Shown piece after piece: positions 10,085-19,416 of a stretch of 32,059 bases of DNA. Each line of letters starts with the position of its first letter. Positions within the stretch are counted from its first letter, which is position 1. This DNA is from Sphacelaria rigidula (taxonomy: Eukaryota; Phaeophyceae; Sphacelariales): positions 1 to 32,059 of the forward strand of contig CAXNAA020000041.1 of assembly GCA_964200075.2 (NCBI GenBank), in the 5' to 3' direction. Under the pieces are notes generated by a model. It was not told the DNA's origin. It saw only the letters and a list, made by a program, of their open reading frames with translations, and did no database searches. The position numbers and the translations under genes are program-made.

Positions 10085-10560
10085 ATTTACTAGAGGTATC
10101 TCAAACTCGGGGTTGCGGGCATATTTTGTAAATTACTTCGGGATATATCCGGAATAGATGGGACGACAACAAACACACGCGGCCATTTGGATACCTCCAA
10201 ACTTCCTCCAGGTGGGTACACTTTTCGAGCCTCCAGAGGAATTGAACGCCTCCAGAGGGGTGCGCGGTCCTCCAGAGGAGAGTTTTTGGTTCCCTGCAAA
10301 GGCGTTGAACGCCTCCGGAGGCTTATTCTTGCCTCCGGAGGGCCGCGCATACCCCCAAATTCCTCCGGAGGGGTGCGCAGCCCTCCGGGTCGGTAGAGTT
10401 TGGTCCCCTCTAGAGCGATGGAAGGCCTCCGGAGGCTTGTTTTCCCCCTGGAGGACCGCGCATCCCTCCGGAGGCATTTTGGGACGAAGCGAAATAGCCG
10501 CGTGTGAGCACTTCGTAATGTATCGCGAACCTCGAGTTTGAGACACCTCGAAGTGAAAGC
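10085..10560. mobile_element. TIR-bounded cassette with an array of CCTCCGGAGG palindromes
   Basis: From 10193 to 10475 the 10 bp palindrome CCTCCGGAGG, or one-base variants such as CCTCCAGAGG, recurs about ten times. Spacers alternate between a GCGC-containing kind (GGTGCGCAGC, GCCGCGCAT) and T-rich or purine-rich kinds. The array is flanked by inverted sequences. The left one at about 10091 reads GAGGTATCTCAAACTCGGGG; the right one, read in reverse from about 10552, is GAGGTGTCTCAAACTCGAGG. Both continue to a CACACGCGGC block next to the array. A worn second version of the left end lies at about 10040-10070. GGTTGAAACAGA occurs in direct orientation outside both ends (9988 and 10570). No protein is encoded. 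This looks like a non-autonomous element whose interior is a binding-site or structural array. Confidence 0.6.
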
Positions 10561-11441
10561 AACCCATGTGGTTGAAACAGAGTGAAGTTCGTTTGAGTCC
10601 ACGCTACGGTCCATGTATCATATACTTGACTCCCCCCAGGCCTCAGAATCCTGAGGACTCTATCTCCGCACATGTCTTGGCTAAAATCCTCACAGGCGCC
10701 GAATTTAGCTCTCTAGCTCTTCCAGGGCACACGCTGCATACGACACCGTTCGCGCCCCTTTTCCGGAGAGCTGTCGGCCTGCCTTGGGTTGGGATTTGGG
10801 TTACAATTGGTGTGACAAAACAAACGCTCGACCAGGCTCAACAAGAGATGCCTGTCGCCTGCCCACCCACCCCCTCAAACTTGATGTTGACTGTGAAAGT
10901 ATCATACCCATCTGAGAGGAAAATGGGAAAAAATACGTCTTCACAATGAAACGGTTGTAGTCCACCTGATACCATCCAACAATCCATCTCCTTGTTTGTC
11001 ATGGCAGCTCCGAGCGCGCATCAGCTAATGCTGCTCTCCAGCGGTGCACAATTTCAAAATTCGAAACGAAGATGGGAACGGAAACTTTGTAACTTATATC
11101 GCATCCACTGGAAAAACAAGCATACATCAAGGGTCTGTCGAGCGAAAATTTTCGGACACGTACGCCAACCCCCCCCGTCCCGGAAGGCATTTTTTCGAAA
11201 ATTGACATGATTTTTTTTTTTTTGTCGGGTTTCTCGCAAGGAATTGATTAATCGACACTGCCTTGATTATGTCTGTTGATTTTGTTACAAGAAATTGATT
11301 AATAAACGCTGACAAAAACGGAAAAGTCTGGTTGGCTTTGTTGGGTTCGTGTATCTGCTGCTCTTTGCCCGTTCTGTCCCGATGACCTCAGATGCCGGAG
11401 GGCAATTTTCCGACAACTAGAATTATCCTGTGGTTTTTCAA

Positions 11442-11790
11442 TATTGTCTTTCCCTTGCTCAAAAAAAAAAATCAAATGACCAACCATCCCCAAATGACCA
11501 ACACCAACCATCCATCCATCCATCCATCCAATTAATTAATTAATTAATTAAATTTATATATATATATTATGATATTTATTGTCTTTCCCTTGCTCAAAAA
11601 AATAAATCAAATGACCAACCATCCATTCATCCATCCATCAATCCAATTAATTAATTAATTAAATTTATTTATATACATTCATTATTGTCTTTCCCTTGCT
11701 CAAAAAATAAATCAAATGGCCATCCATCCATCCATCCATCCATCCAATTAATTAATGAAATTTATTTATATATATATATATTCTTTATTC
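11442..11790. repeat. Three tandem units with CCAT and ATTA microsatellites
   Basis: Units begin at 11442, 11577 and 11683. Each opens with TATTGTCTTTCCCTTGCTC, then an A run, AAATCAAATGACCAACCATC, a (CATC)n tract, an (ATTA)n tract and TA-rich sequence. Lengths are about 135, 106 and 105 bases. The shorter relative at 24.7 kb lacks them, so they expanded within this element. Confidence 0.85.
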
Positions 11791-11884
11791 TCTGTTAACT
11801 TTGTTGCAAGAAATTAATCAATGAACACTGACAAAATCCGAAGAGGTTGGTGGGCTTTGCCGGGTTCATGTTTGCTTCTGCTCC

Positions 11885-12200
11885 TTTACATACATATTTA
11901 TATTTTTGCAATAGATGATATATAATATAAGGATCATATGTTATATATTATATAGCACGTATATATAAGTGTATATGATATAGTATATGCTGCCCCTTGA
12001 TGAATATTCACATCTATAATTATATGATGTATAAATATATTGTATATAATATATACAATATAGTACTTCGTATATATTAAGGAAAAGAAACATATGTGTA
12101 ATATAGACCTATAATATTGACCTACATTATATGATAATATGTAATATATTAAATATAGTATATTATGATATATAATATATAATGTATAATGTATAAGGAT
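11885..12200. repeat. Very AT-rich, partly palindromic block
   Basis: The sequence is dominated by TATATA and ATAATATA runs with many overlapping short inverted repeats. It lies inside the MULE-type element and codes for nothing. Confidence 0.85.
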
Positions 12201-12280
12201 CTCTACTGTCTACGGCAGCTGACCGCATCCGCCAACGCCTCGGCGAAAAACCAGGGGGCACACGGCTGGGTGTCCCCCTT

Positions 12281-12324
12281 CCCCCCCCCCACCCCCCCCC
12301 CCCCCCACCCCCCCCCCCCCCCCC
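12281..12324. repeat. Long interrupted C tract
   Basis: Runs of C separated by single A residues sit near the right end of the MULE-type element. The G-rich minus strand could form quadruplex structures. The left end also has a C8 run, and the 24.7 kb relative has a C12 run at the matching place. Confidence 0.9.
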
Positions 12325-12650
12325 GTCAAAAACTCGAATTTTTTATTTTGCGGCCTACGTGACCCGAAATATATTTTTGACAGACCCTTGCATACATCCA
12401 AAAAATAGGTGATTTGGTGGAAAACATCGGCGTTCTGTCAATTAAAACGGCCACAAGCGAACGATGAGAGGATGAAGTGGCCGACTGTCGAGGTCAAACT
12501 GGGCACAAGATGAAGAAGTATGGCACACTAGCGACACTGATTAATTTCAGTCCCTTGAGCGAATCAACCGGGTGAACCTGTGACCCCCACACCTCGCGAC
12601 GTTGACACGGCGATCAGGGGAGCCAGTCATACTGTACCAACCATGATTAG

Positions 12651-13441
12651 CTAGGAAGCCATTCCACCGTCAGGTCCGCCGACCCTTCCTCCCAACAAAC
12701 ACTCAAGCGTAATCTCTCGACATGCATCGGCTATCGCGTGCGCTAACCCATCTGCCCGCCCCTCGTCAATACGTTCTTGATCGCCCTCAACAGCACTTGG
12801 ATTGTTCACTTTGACCTGGGAGCCCACTCGGTCATTGTCCAAACAACTGTCAGAATTCAACCAGACACACGGCACCCTGCCGACTTGTCCTTCAGAAGAT
12901 GCCCCACCGACGATATCCCGTTTTCGGAAGCTAGAGGCCATCAAACCGTGACTATCCCCACCGTCGTCTTCGACGCTGCCGCGAGCGACTCCTACTCGTG
13001 AAGTCCGAGATATATGTCGTCGTAGAATTTCACTTGCTTCTTCCGCAGGAACAGCGGCAAACGCTGCCGCAATAAGCCCTGCCTGTGACCCCGTTGATCC
13101 CTGCGAGTCGCTCGACACCCCATTATTTCGAAATCCCACTGCTCCTCTTTTTCCACCACCTCCGGCCACCTCTTCCTCTATTTCCATCGCCGCTCTCGTA
13201 AACAACGTTCTTGCCGTGGCCCAGTCACCCGCGAGTGACTGGCCGAGATGATTACGTTTGAAGCCAGCGGGACGCTCCCCTCCCGCCCTGTCTCCATCTT
13301 GGTTCCCGCCAAAAAATCGCCCCTCCACCTTGGAATCGTCGACAAAATTTTGTCCACTTGTACCGGCGACGATTGTTGGTGCGCTTACATTGTTATCTGT
13401 GTGGTATGCAGTTCGCGTGGTGCTGTCCGCATCCCCCGCTT
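12651..13441 (-). CDS. Exon 6 of the ankyrin/PYYTI gene (low-complexity C-terminus)
   Basis: It codes for about 263 residues to the TAG at 12651-12653. Composition is Gly, Ser, Asp and Ala rich. Possible helices are DWATARTLFTRAAMEIEEEV and EEASEILRRHI, and near the end GLAHAIADACREITLECLLG. The acceptor at 13442-13444 (GAGGCAG) follows a pyrimidine-rich stretch and matches the phase of exon 5. Upstream residues in the same open frame look non-coding, which favours this acceptor. Confidence 0.65.
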
Positions 13442-16400
13442 CTGCCTCAAGCGAGGACATCGTGGACACGGTGAGAGTAGCGGTGAAACAGCGCAACAAC
13501 GCAGTGAATTCGGTTATGAACTCAAGCATGGGGATGCACAGCACATCTTCAAGCACACAGAGCAGAGCTCCATACAATAACCTAGTTCCTGCTATACCAC
13601 CCACATTGAGTTATCGCTAGAGTTACCAGCTCTGCACCACACCGATTCAGGGCCCGAGTACAGAAGCGCACGTACGCAAAGCAGCGGTTGGGTAACACGA
13701 TGTGGTTTCTGTCCCCACCTTGCCTAGAGCCCGACTCGCAATACTCGGTGGTCCCCATCTGCTCAGTTTGGGCACCTTCCCAAGTACCATCCTCGTTGAG
13801 ATGGCCAGAGTTCCTGACAAGGTGGTTGGCGTCGGTCTGTCTCTCTCTGCCGGTGGAGTTCACCCGTATGGTGTAGTAGGGATCCTCATCATCGCGATGC
13901 ACCTTCATCACCAACCAGTGGTGGGGATTGTTTACCACACGGAGGAGGCCAAACGAGGCATCAGTAAACTAAAGGGAGTGACTATGTGATATGCGAGGGA
14001 GAGGTGAAACGACGGACTGTGACGCAGGAATAGACAGGAATGTGCCCACCTTGTACTAGAAAACGCAGTCTAATGATATGTGCATCACACGCTGCTAGTT
14101 CCTCCAACTCGGCTCTTGTAATTCCCTTCCGAGGGGCTATTGACACGTGTTTTCCAAAGAGGAACAAACACATGGAGCCCTCACAGCGATAAGCTCAAGC
14201 TAGATCTCATACTGGCGGGCGTCAACCGGTGCGACACATGCGAGCTCGTGTTACGCGACGACCATCCAGAGAACATAAGGCACCCAATGAGGGGTAACCA
14301 ACGCAGCGAGGAACGCGGAAGAGAAGAGCAAGAACCGCGGTACCTGCATGACCGTGGCCGGATGATGGTCTCCATCTCGCACATAGAACACCTCGTCTCC
14401 CTCTGCGGACAACAACGAAGCCAGTATCGTGTGTTGCACACGTGCGGGTACGAACGGGGGACGGGAAACCCGAAGATCAGACGAGGTGCAAAAAGTTGCC
14501 GATACATGATGGGTACGGAGACGCCTGTTGCACAGTAGGGACTTCGCCGCCTCAGCAAAAACGTCCGCAGACACATTGCAATGGAATACGCTGCCTATCC
14601 CGTGAGACATGGCAGCGTACAAATATGCACCACTTCTGGTACTGGACGCGTTACCTTCGTATGCGACTTTTCCCCCGCGCGCCGCCGTCAGCCGTTTTTC
14701 TTCCGCGGCTTCGACCTCCGTCTTCTCAACCACAGCGAGTGCCTCTGCCCCCTCCAGCAAATCCACCATCTCGGCCCCTTCCCGACTACCACTCCCAAAA
14801 CGGCGAGCAAGATCGAGAGGGGTTTCCCCAGCGGCGTTTTTCGTGAGGGGATGTGCTCCTCTGGCCAAAAGCAATCGAGCGGCGTCGGGGGTTCCGCTTG
14901 CCGCGGACGCATGTAACGGCGTCTCTCCTCCGCGTCCAACGGTTCTCACCGATACCCCCTGTTTGTTTTTGGGAAATGTAGGCGGGGGAGCAAAGAGTTT
15001 CACAGTAGTCACCACCTCTGTCGTGGAACTCCACGGTTGGTTTCGGATGGTTGTTTCGCGACTAGATTTTTCGGTGGATGGCCAGGATGCCATAAGTTTT
15101 CAACGGCGGGTGCTTCTACGCGAGGAGGTCAGTGTAACAGGGCAGATTGGGATAAATGACATAGACACGGGCTCGTTGAGCGATCTCATCATCTGCAGAC
15201 CTGAAAATGCCTCCCGGATCATGTGGACCACTCAAACACTCCGACCCAACGCCCCAGAAAACACTCACAAGCCGTAGTTCTCATCGTGGGAAGGTCCGCG
15301 TGACGTTCTGATACGACTATTACTCCCCTGAATTACTGCCCATGGCTCCTGAAACGGGTTTTAGAATTTGAGGATGATTTTGTTTTCAAGGATGAACCTT
15401 GGGAACCTGCATGAACAACGAGATATTTTCTACAGTCCGTGCAAAAATACCTTCGCCACTAGAGACACAAGATTGTCGAGCATACTCCGGCTTGCGGCGT
15501 AGTGCAGAGGGCAGAGCAGCGTGAGCGTGGTTTCTGTCTTGGCGAGATCGATCGGAGTTTTACCCTTTATGTTCTCCTGGTTGGGACTCGCGCCTGCTTT
15601 CGAGGCATCCACACAGCAGCGCAAACCGGATATCGGAGAAATAGAGGCACAGGAGGGAGGAAGCAGGGCAGCGTTGAGGTGCTTTACAGCATTATGAACA
15701 TGTCTCTGGACCACCAATTTTCTCCAAGCCGCGTTTGAAGTTGGCTCATGCAGTGGCATCGGCACATGCGGAGCGAGTAACTTTTCCCGGAGAACGCTTA
15801 ACGGCCAGTGCATCGAGGTGCTTGTCAGCGTCTCTCTTCACTCACACATGGCAGTTACCCGTTCACGACTTAGCGGAGTTATCACACGCGTGCGCATCGT
15901 TGTGCGACATGTATCGTTTCCAAAAGTATCTCCATGGCACTGGCCATACACTACAAACGACCACCGCTCGAACAGGCTCAATTTTGGCTATATAAAACCC
16001 CGCGGCCTCTAGAGGGTTCGTGCATCAGACATGGAAAGGTATCTGTCGCGGCCTAAAACCTACTCATGAACGAAAAATACAGGCCACAGTTGACGTACTT
16101 CGTAAAACAAGAACCACTGAGCTCCTGTGGCAGCCAGGACCGCGTAGCTCAGAAGCTCAGTGGCTATTGTGACGTCACAAACAACTGATCCTATTAATAG
16201 GGGTATCACCAAGACCACCGTAGTATGCCCCCCAGCAACACATAATCGAAAGAAAATTCCACTTCCAAGGAAAATGACAATGCGAACGCGTGACCTGCTC
16301 GCATGAGAACGGCCACAGCGCCGTCTTGTTTGTTGTACGCCGCCAAATGCAGCGCGGTGTTCCCCTCGGCACCCATCGCGTCCACAGGTATTCCCGCCGC

Positions 16401-16544
16401 AAGCAACGCCCGCACATTGTCTGACAGCCCGAGCATTGCGGCCAAGTGAATGGGTCGCAGCCCTCGAGAATCGGGTGCGTTGAGATCAGCCTGTGGACGA
16501 CAATATCGAAGAAGTTTATCGAAGCAGTTGGTGGCAAATCTCAT
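12651..16544 (-). CDS. Six-exon gene: ankyrin-repeat protein with a PYYTI-type domain
   Basis: Predicted exons on the minus strand are 16544-16295, 15593-15451, 14958-14655, 14402-14344, 13902-13719 and 13441-12651. They total 1,731 nt, coding 576 residues and a TAG stop. Introns are 701, 492, 252, 441 and 277 nt, all GT-AG. Every junction keeps frame and rebuilds domain motifs, which is strong support. Residues 1-185 hold five or six ankyrin repeats. Residues about 233-285 form a small domain with EVFYV at its start and DPYYTIRV with GRERQT in the middle. Residues 314-576 are Gly/Ser/Asp-rich and probably disordered. Ankyrin repeats bind proteins; I recall the PYYTI module as a small beta-rich domain in stramenopile proteins, function unknown to me. 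No signal peptide or membrane span is seen. The last acceptor is uncertain: 13441 is preferred, but others near 13543 and 13590 also keep frame. The ATG at 16544 may instead lie in an intron before an acceptor at 16491. Confidence 0.8.
13719..14402 (-). CDS. Exons 4 and 5 of the ankyrin/PYYTI gene (PYYTI domain)
   Basis: Exon 4 is 14402-14344 (59 nt) with GDEVFYVRDGDHHPATVM. Exon 5 is 13902-13719 (184 nt), starting VHRDDEDPYYTIRV and continuing GRERQTDANHLV. The intron interrupts the domain exactly between the two halves, in phase 0. The arrangement of a V-Y-V strand, a His-x-Asp-Asp turn, the PYYTI strand and a G-R-E-x-Q-T strand suggests a compact beta fold. Exon 5 ends at GGCAAG/GTGGGG in phase 1. 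Confidence 0.75.
14655..14958 (-). CDS. Exon 3 of the ankyrin/PYYTI gene (last ankyrin repeats and helical linker)
   Basis: It begins after AAACAG at 14959. Joined to exon 2 it restores the repeat leading into GGETPLHASAASG. A further repeat reads GETPLDLARRFG, followed by a Glu/Ala/Lys-rich stretch (EVEAAEEKRL) that is probably helical. It ends at CGAAG/GTAACG in phase 1. The reading frame stays open past this donor to 14251, but that extension is not protein-like, and the next acceptor (GTCCGCAG) restores domain sequence. Confidence 0.75.
15451..15593 (-). CDS. Exon 2 of the ankyrin/PYYTI gene
   Basis: The acceptor GAAAGCAG precedes GCGCGAGTCCC. The split Gly codon gives the expected RAGASPN turn of an ankyrin repeat. 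The exon codes for GKTPIDLAKTE and PLHYAASRSMLDNLVSLVAK and ends at GAAG/GTATTT in phase 0. A C/T-rich tract lies upstream of the acceptor at about 15635-15665. Confidence 0.8.
15594..16294 (-). other. Intron 1 of the ankyrin/PYYTI gene
   Basis: A GTCACG donor and AG acceptor bound 701 bases without ankyrin-like frames. Short frames on both strands were not supported as exons. Confidence 0.65.
16295..16544 (-). CDS. Exon 1 of the ankyrin/PYYTI gene (ankyrin repeats 1-3)
   Basis: It encodes 83 residues, ending in phase 1 at the donor GCAG/GTCACG. Motifs are GLRPIHLAAMLGLSDNV and GNTALHLAAYNKQDGAVAVL, textbook ankyrin consensus. The first 25 residues resemble the second half of a repeat, so either the protein starts mid-repeat or an upstream exon exists. 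If CCACAG at 16491-16496 is an acceptor, the exon would start at 16490 in phase 0. Confidence 0.8.
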
Positions 16545-16965
16545 GAGTGGCGAGACGGGTGAACTAACGCAGTGTTTCGAACATTTTTTTCCCCCCGTTA
16601 CCCTCTAATTCCCGTCCGTTTCTCGGGAGGACTCCGTGGTCTCAGGGGATCAAGCCATCTCTCCCCGGTACACGCCTCGCGTTTCGGTCTAGCGGGTTGG
16701 ATCATGAGCAACACTCTCGCACCGCGTCGGCTCTCGTTGAACAAACTTCGTTAACTACTTTTTGCTACTCATGCCCTCACTCACAACTTCAGCAGCAGAA
16801 GTCAGATTATTTGGAGATAAAAACCCGAACGAATCTGGCGAAAATCGAACTCCCGTTCCTTCCACCGCGATGGTGTTAGTTGTATCATTTAATTTTCACC
16901 GGCGGGGAGCGGTGGCATCAAATTTGGGACATCCTGTGAAAAGGGGGGGGGCGTGCACGACGTTT
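16545..16965. other. Upstream region of the ankyrin gene; no exon recognised
   Basis: Neither strand shows an ankyrin-like or otherwise convincing frame. This may hold the promoter and 5' UTR if the ATG at 16544 is the start. No TATA or other clear core promoter element was identified. Confidence 0.4.
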
Positions 16966-16969
16966 TCAT

Positions 16970-17092
16970 CGTAAAACAGTGTACTGCGTACAGTATCGAC
17001 AATTGTGTCTAATGCAATAGACAATACATTCCATACATATACTGTAAGGAGTACACTTTTCGGCACAATAACGTTTTGTCATTGTCCACGGT
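16970..17092. mobile_element. Hairpin MITE M2, copy 1 (diverged)
   Basis: It aligns in reverse complement with the element at 21080-21213 over nearly its full length. Shared blocks are CGATACTGTACGCAGT, TATTGTCTATTGCA and GTGGACAA at the outer end. One end is worn, so the terminal CCCTGGAC survives only as CCGTGGAC. No coding potential. Confidence 0.65.
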
Positions 17093-17352
17093 GTGCAGCG
17101 TGGTCATATTTCCACACAAGCGTCATTTTCTTCTCTTCATGCCGTTGAACTCGGGGAGGCTACTTCTCACATGTTTCCTTGGCTTCTCTTTTCTTATTCT
17201 TATTTTGGTGATGTTTCAGTTGATTGCTTTTGTTCTTGTTATTAGGCTGGAGTCTCGGAAAAAAATGACGAGGACTCCATGTCTTGTAGGGAATACGAAG
17301 GATGATATTGGAAAGACGAGCCCATGTCTGTGACCACGAGTTCGAGAGATCG

Positions 17353-17412
17353 GACTAATGTGCATACCCTGGACAATAGAATACACGGTCAAAAAATGTA
17401 TTGCGTACAGTA
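17353..17412 (+). repeat. Solo end of MITE M2
   Basis: GCATACCCTGGACAATAGAA, then TACACGGTCAAAAAATGTAT and TGCGTACAGTATGG, match the terminal repeat at 21211 read in reverse. Only one end is present. Confidence 0.65.
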
Positions 17413-17499
17413 TGGAACATGACAACGAAAGAATTCAAATTGTACATAACATGCACAGCCTCGAAACAGATGACGGAGTAAAAGGTTGCGTCTTGGCAA

Positions 17500-18270
17500 A
17501 TTATTTTTCGATCGAAAAAGTGCAGCGGAGAGATAGAAACAATTCCGATCTGATAGGTCTGCATTCATGTCCACGTCATTAACTGATGTTGAGATGGCGA
17601 CCTATTTGATCGGATTATTTTTTCTTTTCCGCCGCACTGTTTCGATCAAAAAAAAATGTTGAGACATGACCTCAGACCATTTTTCTATGGTAAGACAAAG
17701 ATATGTACTGAACGGTCACACTAATGAAGATTTCGTTGAGCCGTTACAAGTTGTACCGCAACTTACGATAGATCTGAAATTCACACAATGACCACACCGA
17801 AAAAATTGAGAGAGTTGAAATCACGACCCATCACATCGGGATATTTGTTTCCCACCGCACACTTTCGATCGAAAACAATGTGCCAAGACACGCCATTAGC
17901 TCGTCAATTTTCGATCGAAAAAGTGTGGTGGAAAACGAAAATCCCGATCTGATAGGTGGGGATTTCAACCATTTAAAAAAAACAACGATGGTTGAAAACC
18001 ACGACCCATCATATCAAACTTTTCTTTTTCCACCGCACATTTTTTATCGGAAAATAATGTGCTAAGATACGCCCTAAGGTCCTGTCCTCACATGAGTTTT
18101 CGATCGAAACAGTGCGGTGGAAAACAAAAATCCTGATCTGATAGGTCGTAATTTCAACAATCGTCGTTTATTTCGAAGATGGTTGAAATCATGACCTACC
18201 AGATCAGGGTTTTTGTTTTCCACAGCACTTTTTCGATCGCAAAATAGTGTGCGAAGATATGCCCTAAGCC
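17500..18270. repeat. Tandem foldback repeats with TTTTCGATCGAAA ends (family F1)
   Basis: Each unit is an inverted repeat with arms of about 65 bases. It opens TTTTCGATCGAAA, AGTGCGGTGGAAAAC and TCCTGATCTGATAGGT, passes a short loop, then gives the reverse complement. Units lie at about 17508-17662, 17900-18085 and 18086-18268, with a half unit before 17900. A GTGCGAAGACATGCCCTAAG-like tail follows each right end. Single arms recur at about 30250 and 31110-31165. No frame in the block looks coding. Confidence 0.8.
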
Positions 18271-18504
18271 GCGTCTTGTCGAGGCGAAGAAAGAACTCCC
18301 CCATAAGGCGATTAAGGCAGCTAGCGAACCTGCACACAACGACCACTTTCGGTCTCACGGCCAGCTCTTACCGGAGCTATACAGAATTAAAAAAAAAAAA
18401 ATGGACAATTTTGATCGACTTTTTTTTTCTGCCGCGATTTTGAATGGATGGAGACAACACGACAACATATCTGGGACCAACTGATATGAGTGTTGCTCAG
18501 ACCG

Positions 18505-18946
18505 ACTCTAACGGGAGCCGTTCAAAATTCCTGTTTAAAGCTGCCTTTTTTGCCCTTCCCCATCGGTTCACGTCTGAAAAGAGGGCTAGGCGGATATTGA
18601 CGCCTCTTGCTCTTGAGACCGTTCCAGGGCAACTTTGCATTTCCTGCTAGCTGCACTTTGTTCTTCACCAAACACGGATTTTAAATAAAAAACGGTCAGG
18701 CGATAAAAAAAGGGGAAAATTTTGATCCCTGACCGTTTTTTACTGAAAATCCGTGTTTGACCTGGTTTGGCCAAAAACGAAACTGCAGCCAGCGGGAAAA
18801 GCAAACTTACCCTGGAACGGTCTCAACGAGTAGAGCAAGTCATTCCAAGGCGTCCACATCCGCCTAGCCCTCTTTTCGGGACTAAATCTACGGGGAAGGG
18901 CCCATGAGGTGGTTTTCAACAGGCATTTTGAACGGCTCCCATTAAA
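18505..18946. repeat. Large imperfect palindrome (~200 bp arms, 27 bp loop)
   Basis: The left arm (18505-18700) and the reverse complement of the right arm (18728-18946) share GGGAGCCGTTCAAAAT, GAAAAGAGGGCTAGGCGGAT, GAGACCGTTCCAGGG, AAACACGGATTTT and AAAAAACGGTCAGG in the same order. The loop is 18701-18727. Identity is roughly three quarters by eye. Sequences of the 103 bp tandem family flank both sides. Confidence 0.85.
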
Positions 18947-19005
18947 GTTGGCCTCAAAGCAACATTTTTTTGCCGTTTGTGATGGCCGGTGTCTTTTTGC
19001 TGCGA

Positions 19006-19416
19006 TTATGAACGGAGACAAACAAACATGTCTTGGATAAACTTTTACGGGAAGCGTTCAAAATAACAAATTTGGCCGATTGTAATCGGTGTTTGTTTTT
19101 TTGCCGCGATTTTGATCGGAGACAAAAAAACATATGTTGGACCAACTTTTACGAGAGCGATTCGAAATAAAAATTTGGGCGATTTTGACCGTCGTTTTTT
19201 TCTTGCCACGATTCTGAACGGGGGCAAAAAAACATGCCTTCGACCAACCATGTTGCGAATCGTTCAAGATAAAATCTCGGCCGATTGGGATCGCAGTTTC
19301 TTTTCTGAAATGATTTTGAACGGAAACAAAATAACATCTCTCGAACCTACCATTACGGAAGCCGTTCAAAAGTAAAATTTGAGCCGATTTTGATTGCTAA
19401 TTTTTCTCTGCCGCCA
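19006..19416 (+). repeat. Tandem array of a ~103 bp unit (family T1), four copies
   Basis: Units start at 19006, 19110, 19212 and 19314, with spacing of 104, 102, 102 and 103. Each begins TTTTGAACGGAGACAAAAAA, then a CATG/CATC block, GGACCAACTTTTACG, GCCGTTCAAAATAAAA, TTTGGCCGATTTTGATCG and a T-rich stretch ending TGCCGCGA. A fifth unit starts at 19417 and runs into different sequence. Partial units flank the palindrome at 18390-18480 and 18961-19005, and single copies lie at about 26990-27060 and 30195-30230. Confidence 0.88.

Larger units (their letters stand above)
11129..12389. mobile_element. Non-autonomous MULE-type element with a perfect 9 bp target duplication
   Basis: GCATACATC occurs at 11120-11128 and again at 12390-12398, directly outside inverted ends AAGGGTCTGTC and GACAGACCCTT. 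The ends stay related further in: the left has TTTTCGGACACGTACGCC and the complement of the right has TTTCGGGTCACGTAGGCC. A 9 bp duplication with long degenerate TIRs is typical of Mutator-like elements. The 1,261 bp interior has no transposase frame. It carries an internal duplication (about 11270-11365 and 11790-11885), three ATTGTCTTTCCCTTGCTC tandem units, an AT-rich block and a C-rich tract. The 577 bp element at 24737-25313 shares both ends and flanking blocks. Confidence 0.85.

Noticed and set aside
10193-10475. CRISPR-like appearance of short repeats and spacers
   Set aside because: The repeat is only 10 bp and palindromic, spacers recur and vary in length, and the genome is eukaryotic.
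12210-12401. Gly-rich minus-strand frame
   Set aside because: It is a translation of the C-rich tract at the end of the MULE-type element.
14140-15277. Plus-strand frames opposite the ankyrin exons, up to 222 codons
   Set aside because: They are antisense to well-supported exons with domain motifs.
16141-16165. GTAGCTCAGAAGCTCAG resembling a tRNA D-arm
   Set aside because: No matching B box or foldable cloverleaf, and it lies in intron 1 of the ankyrin gene.
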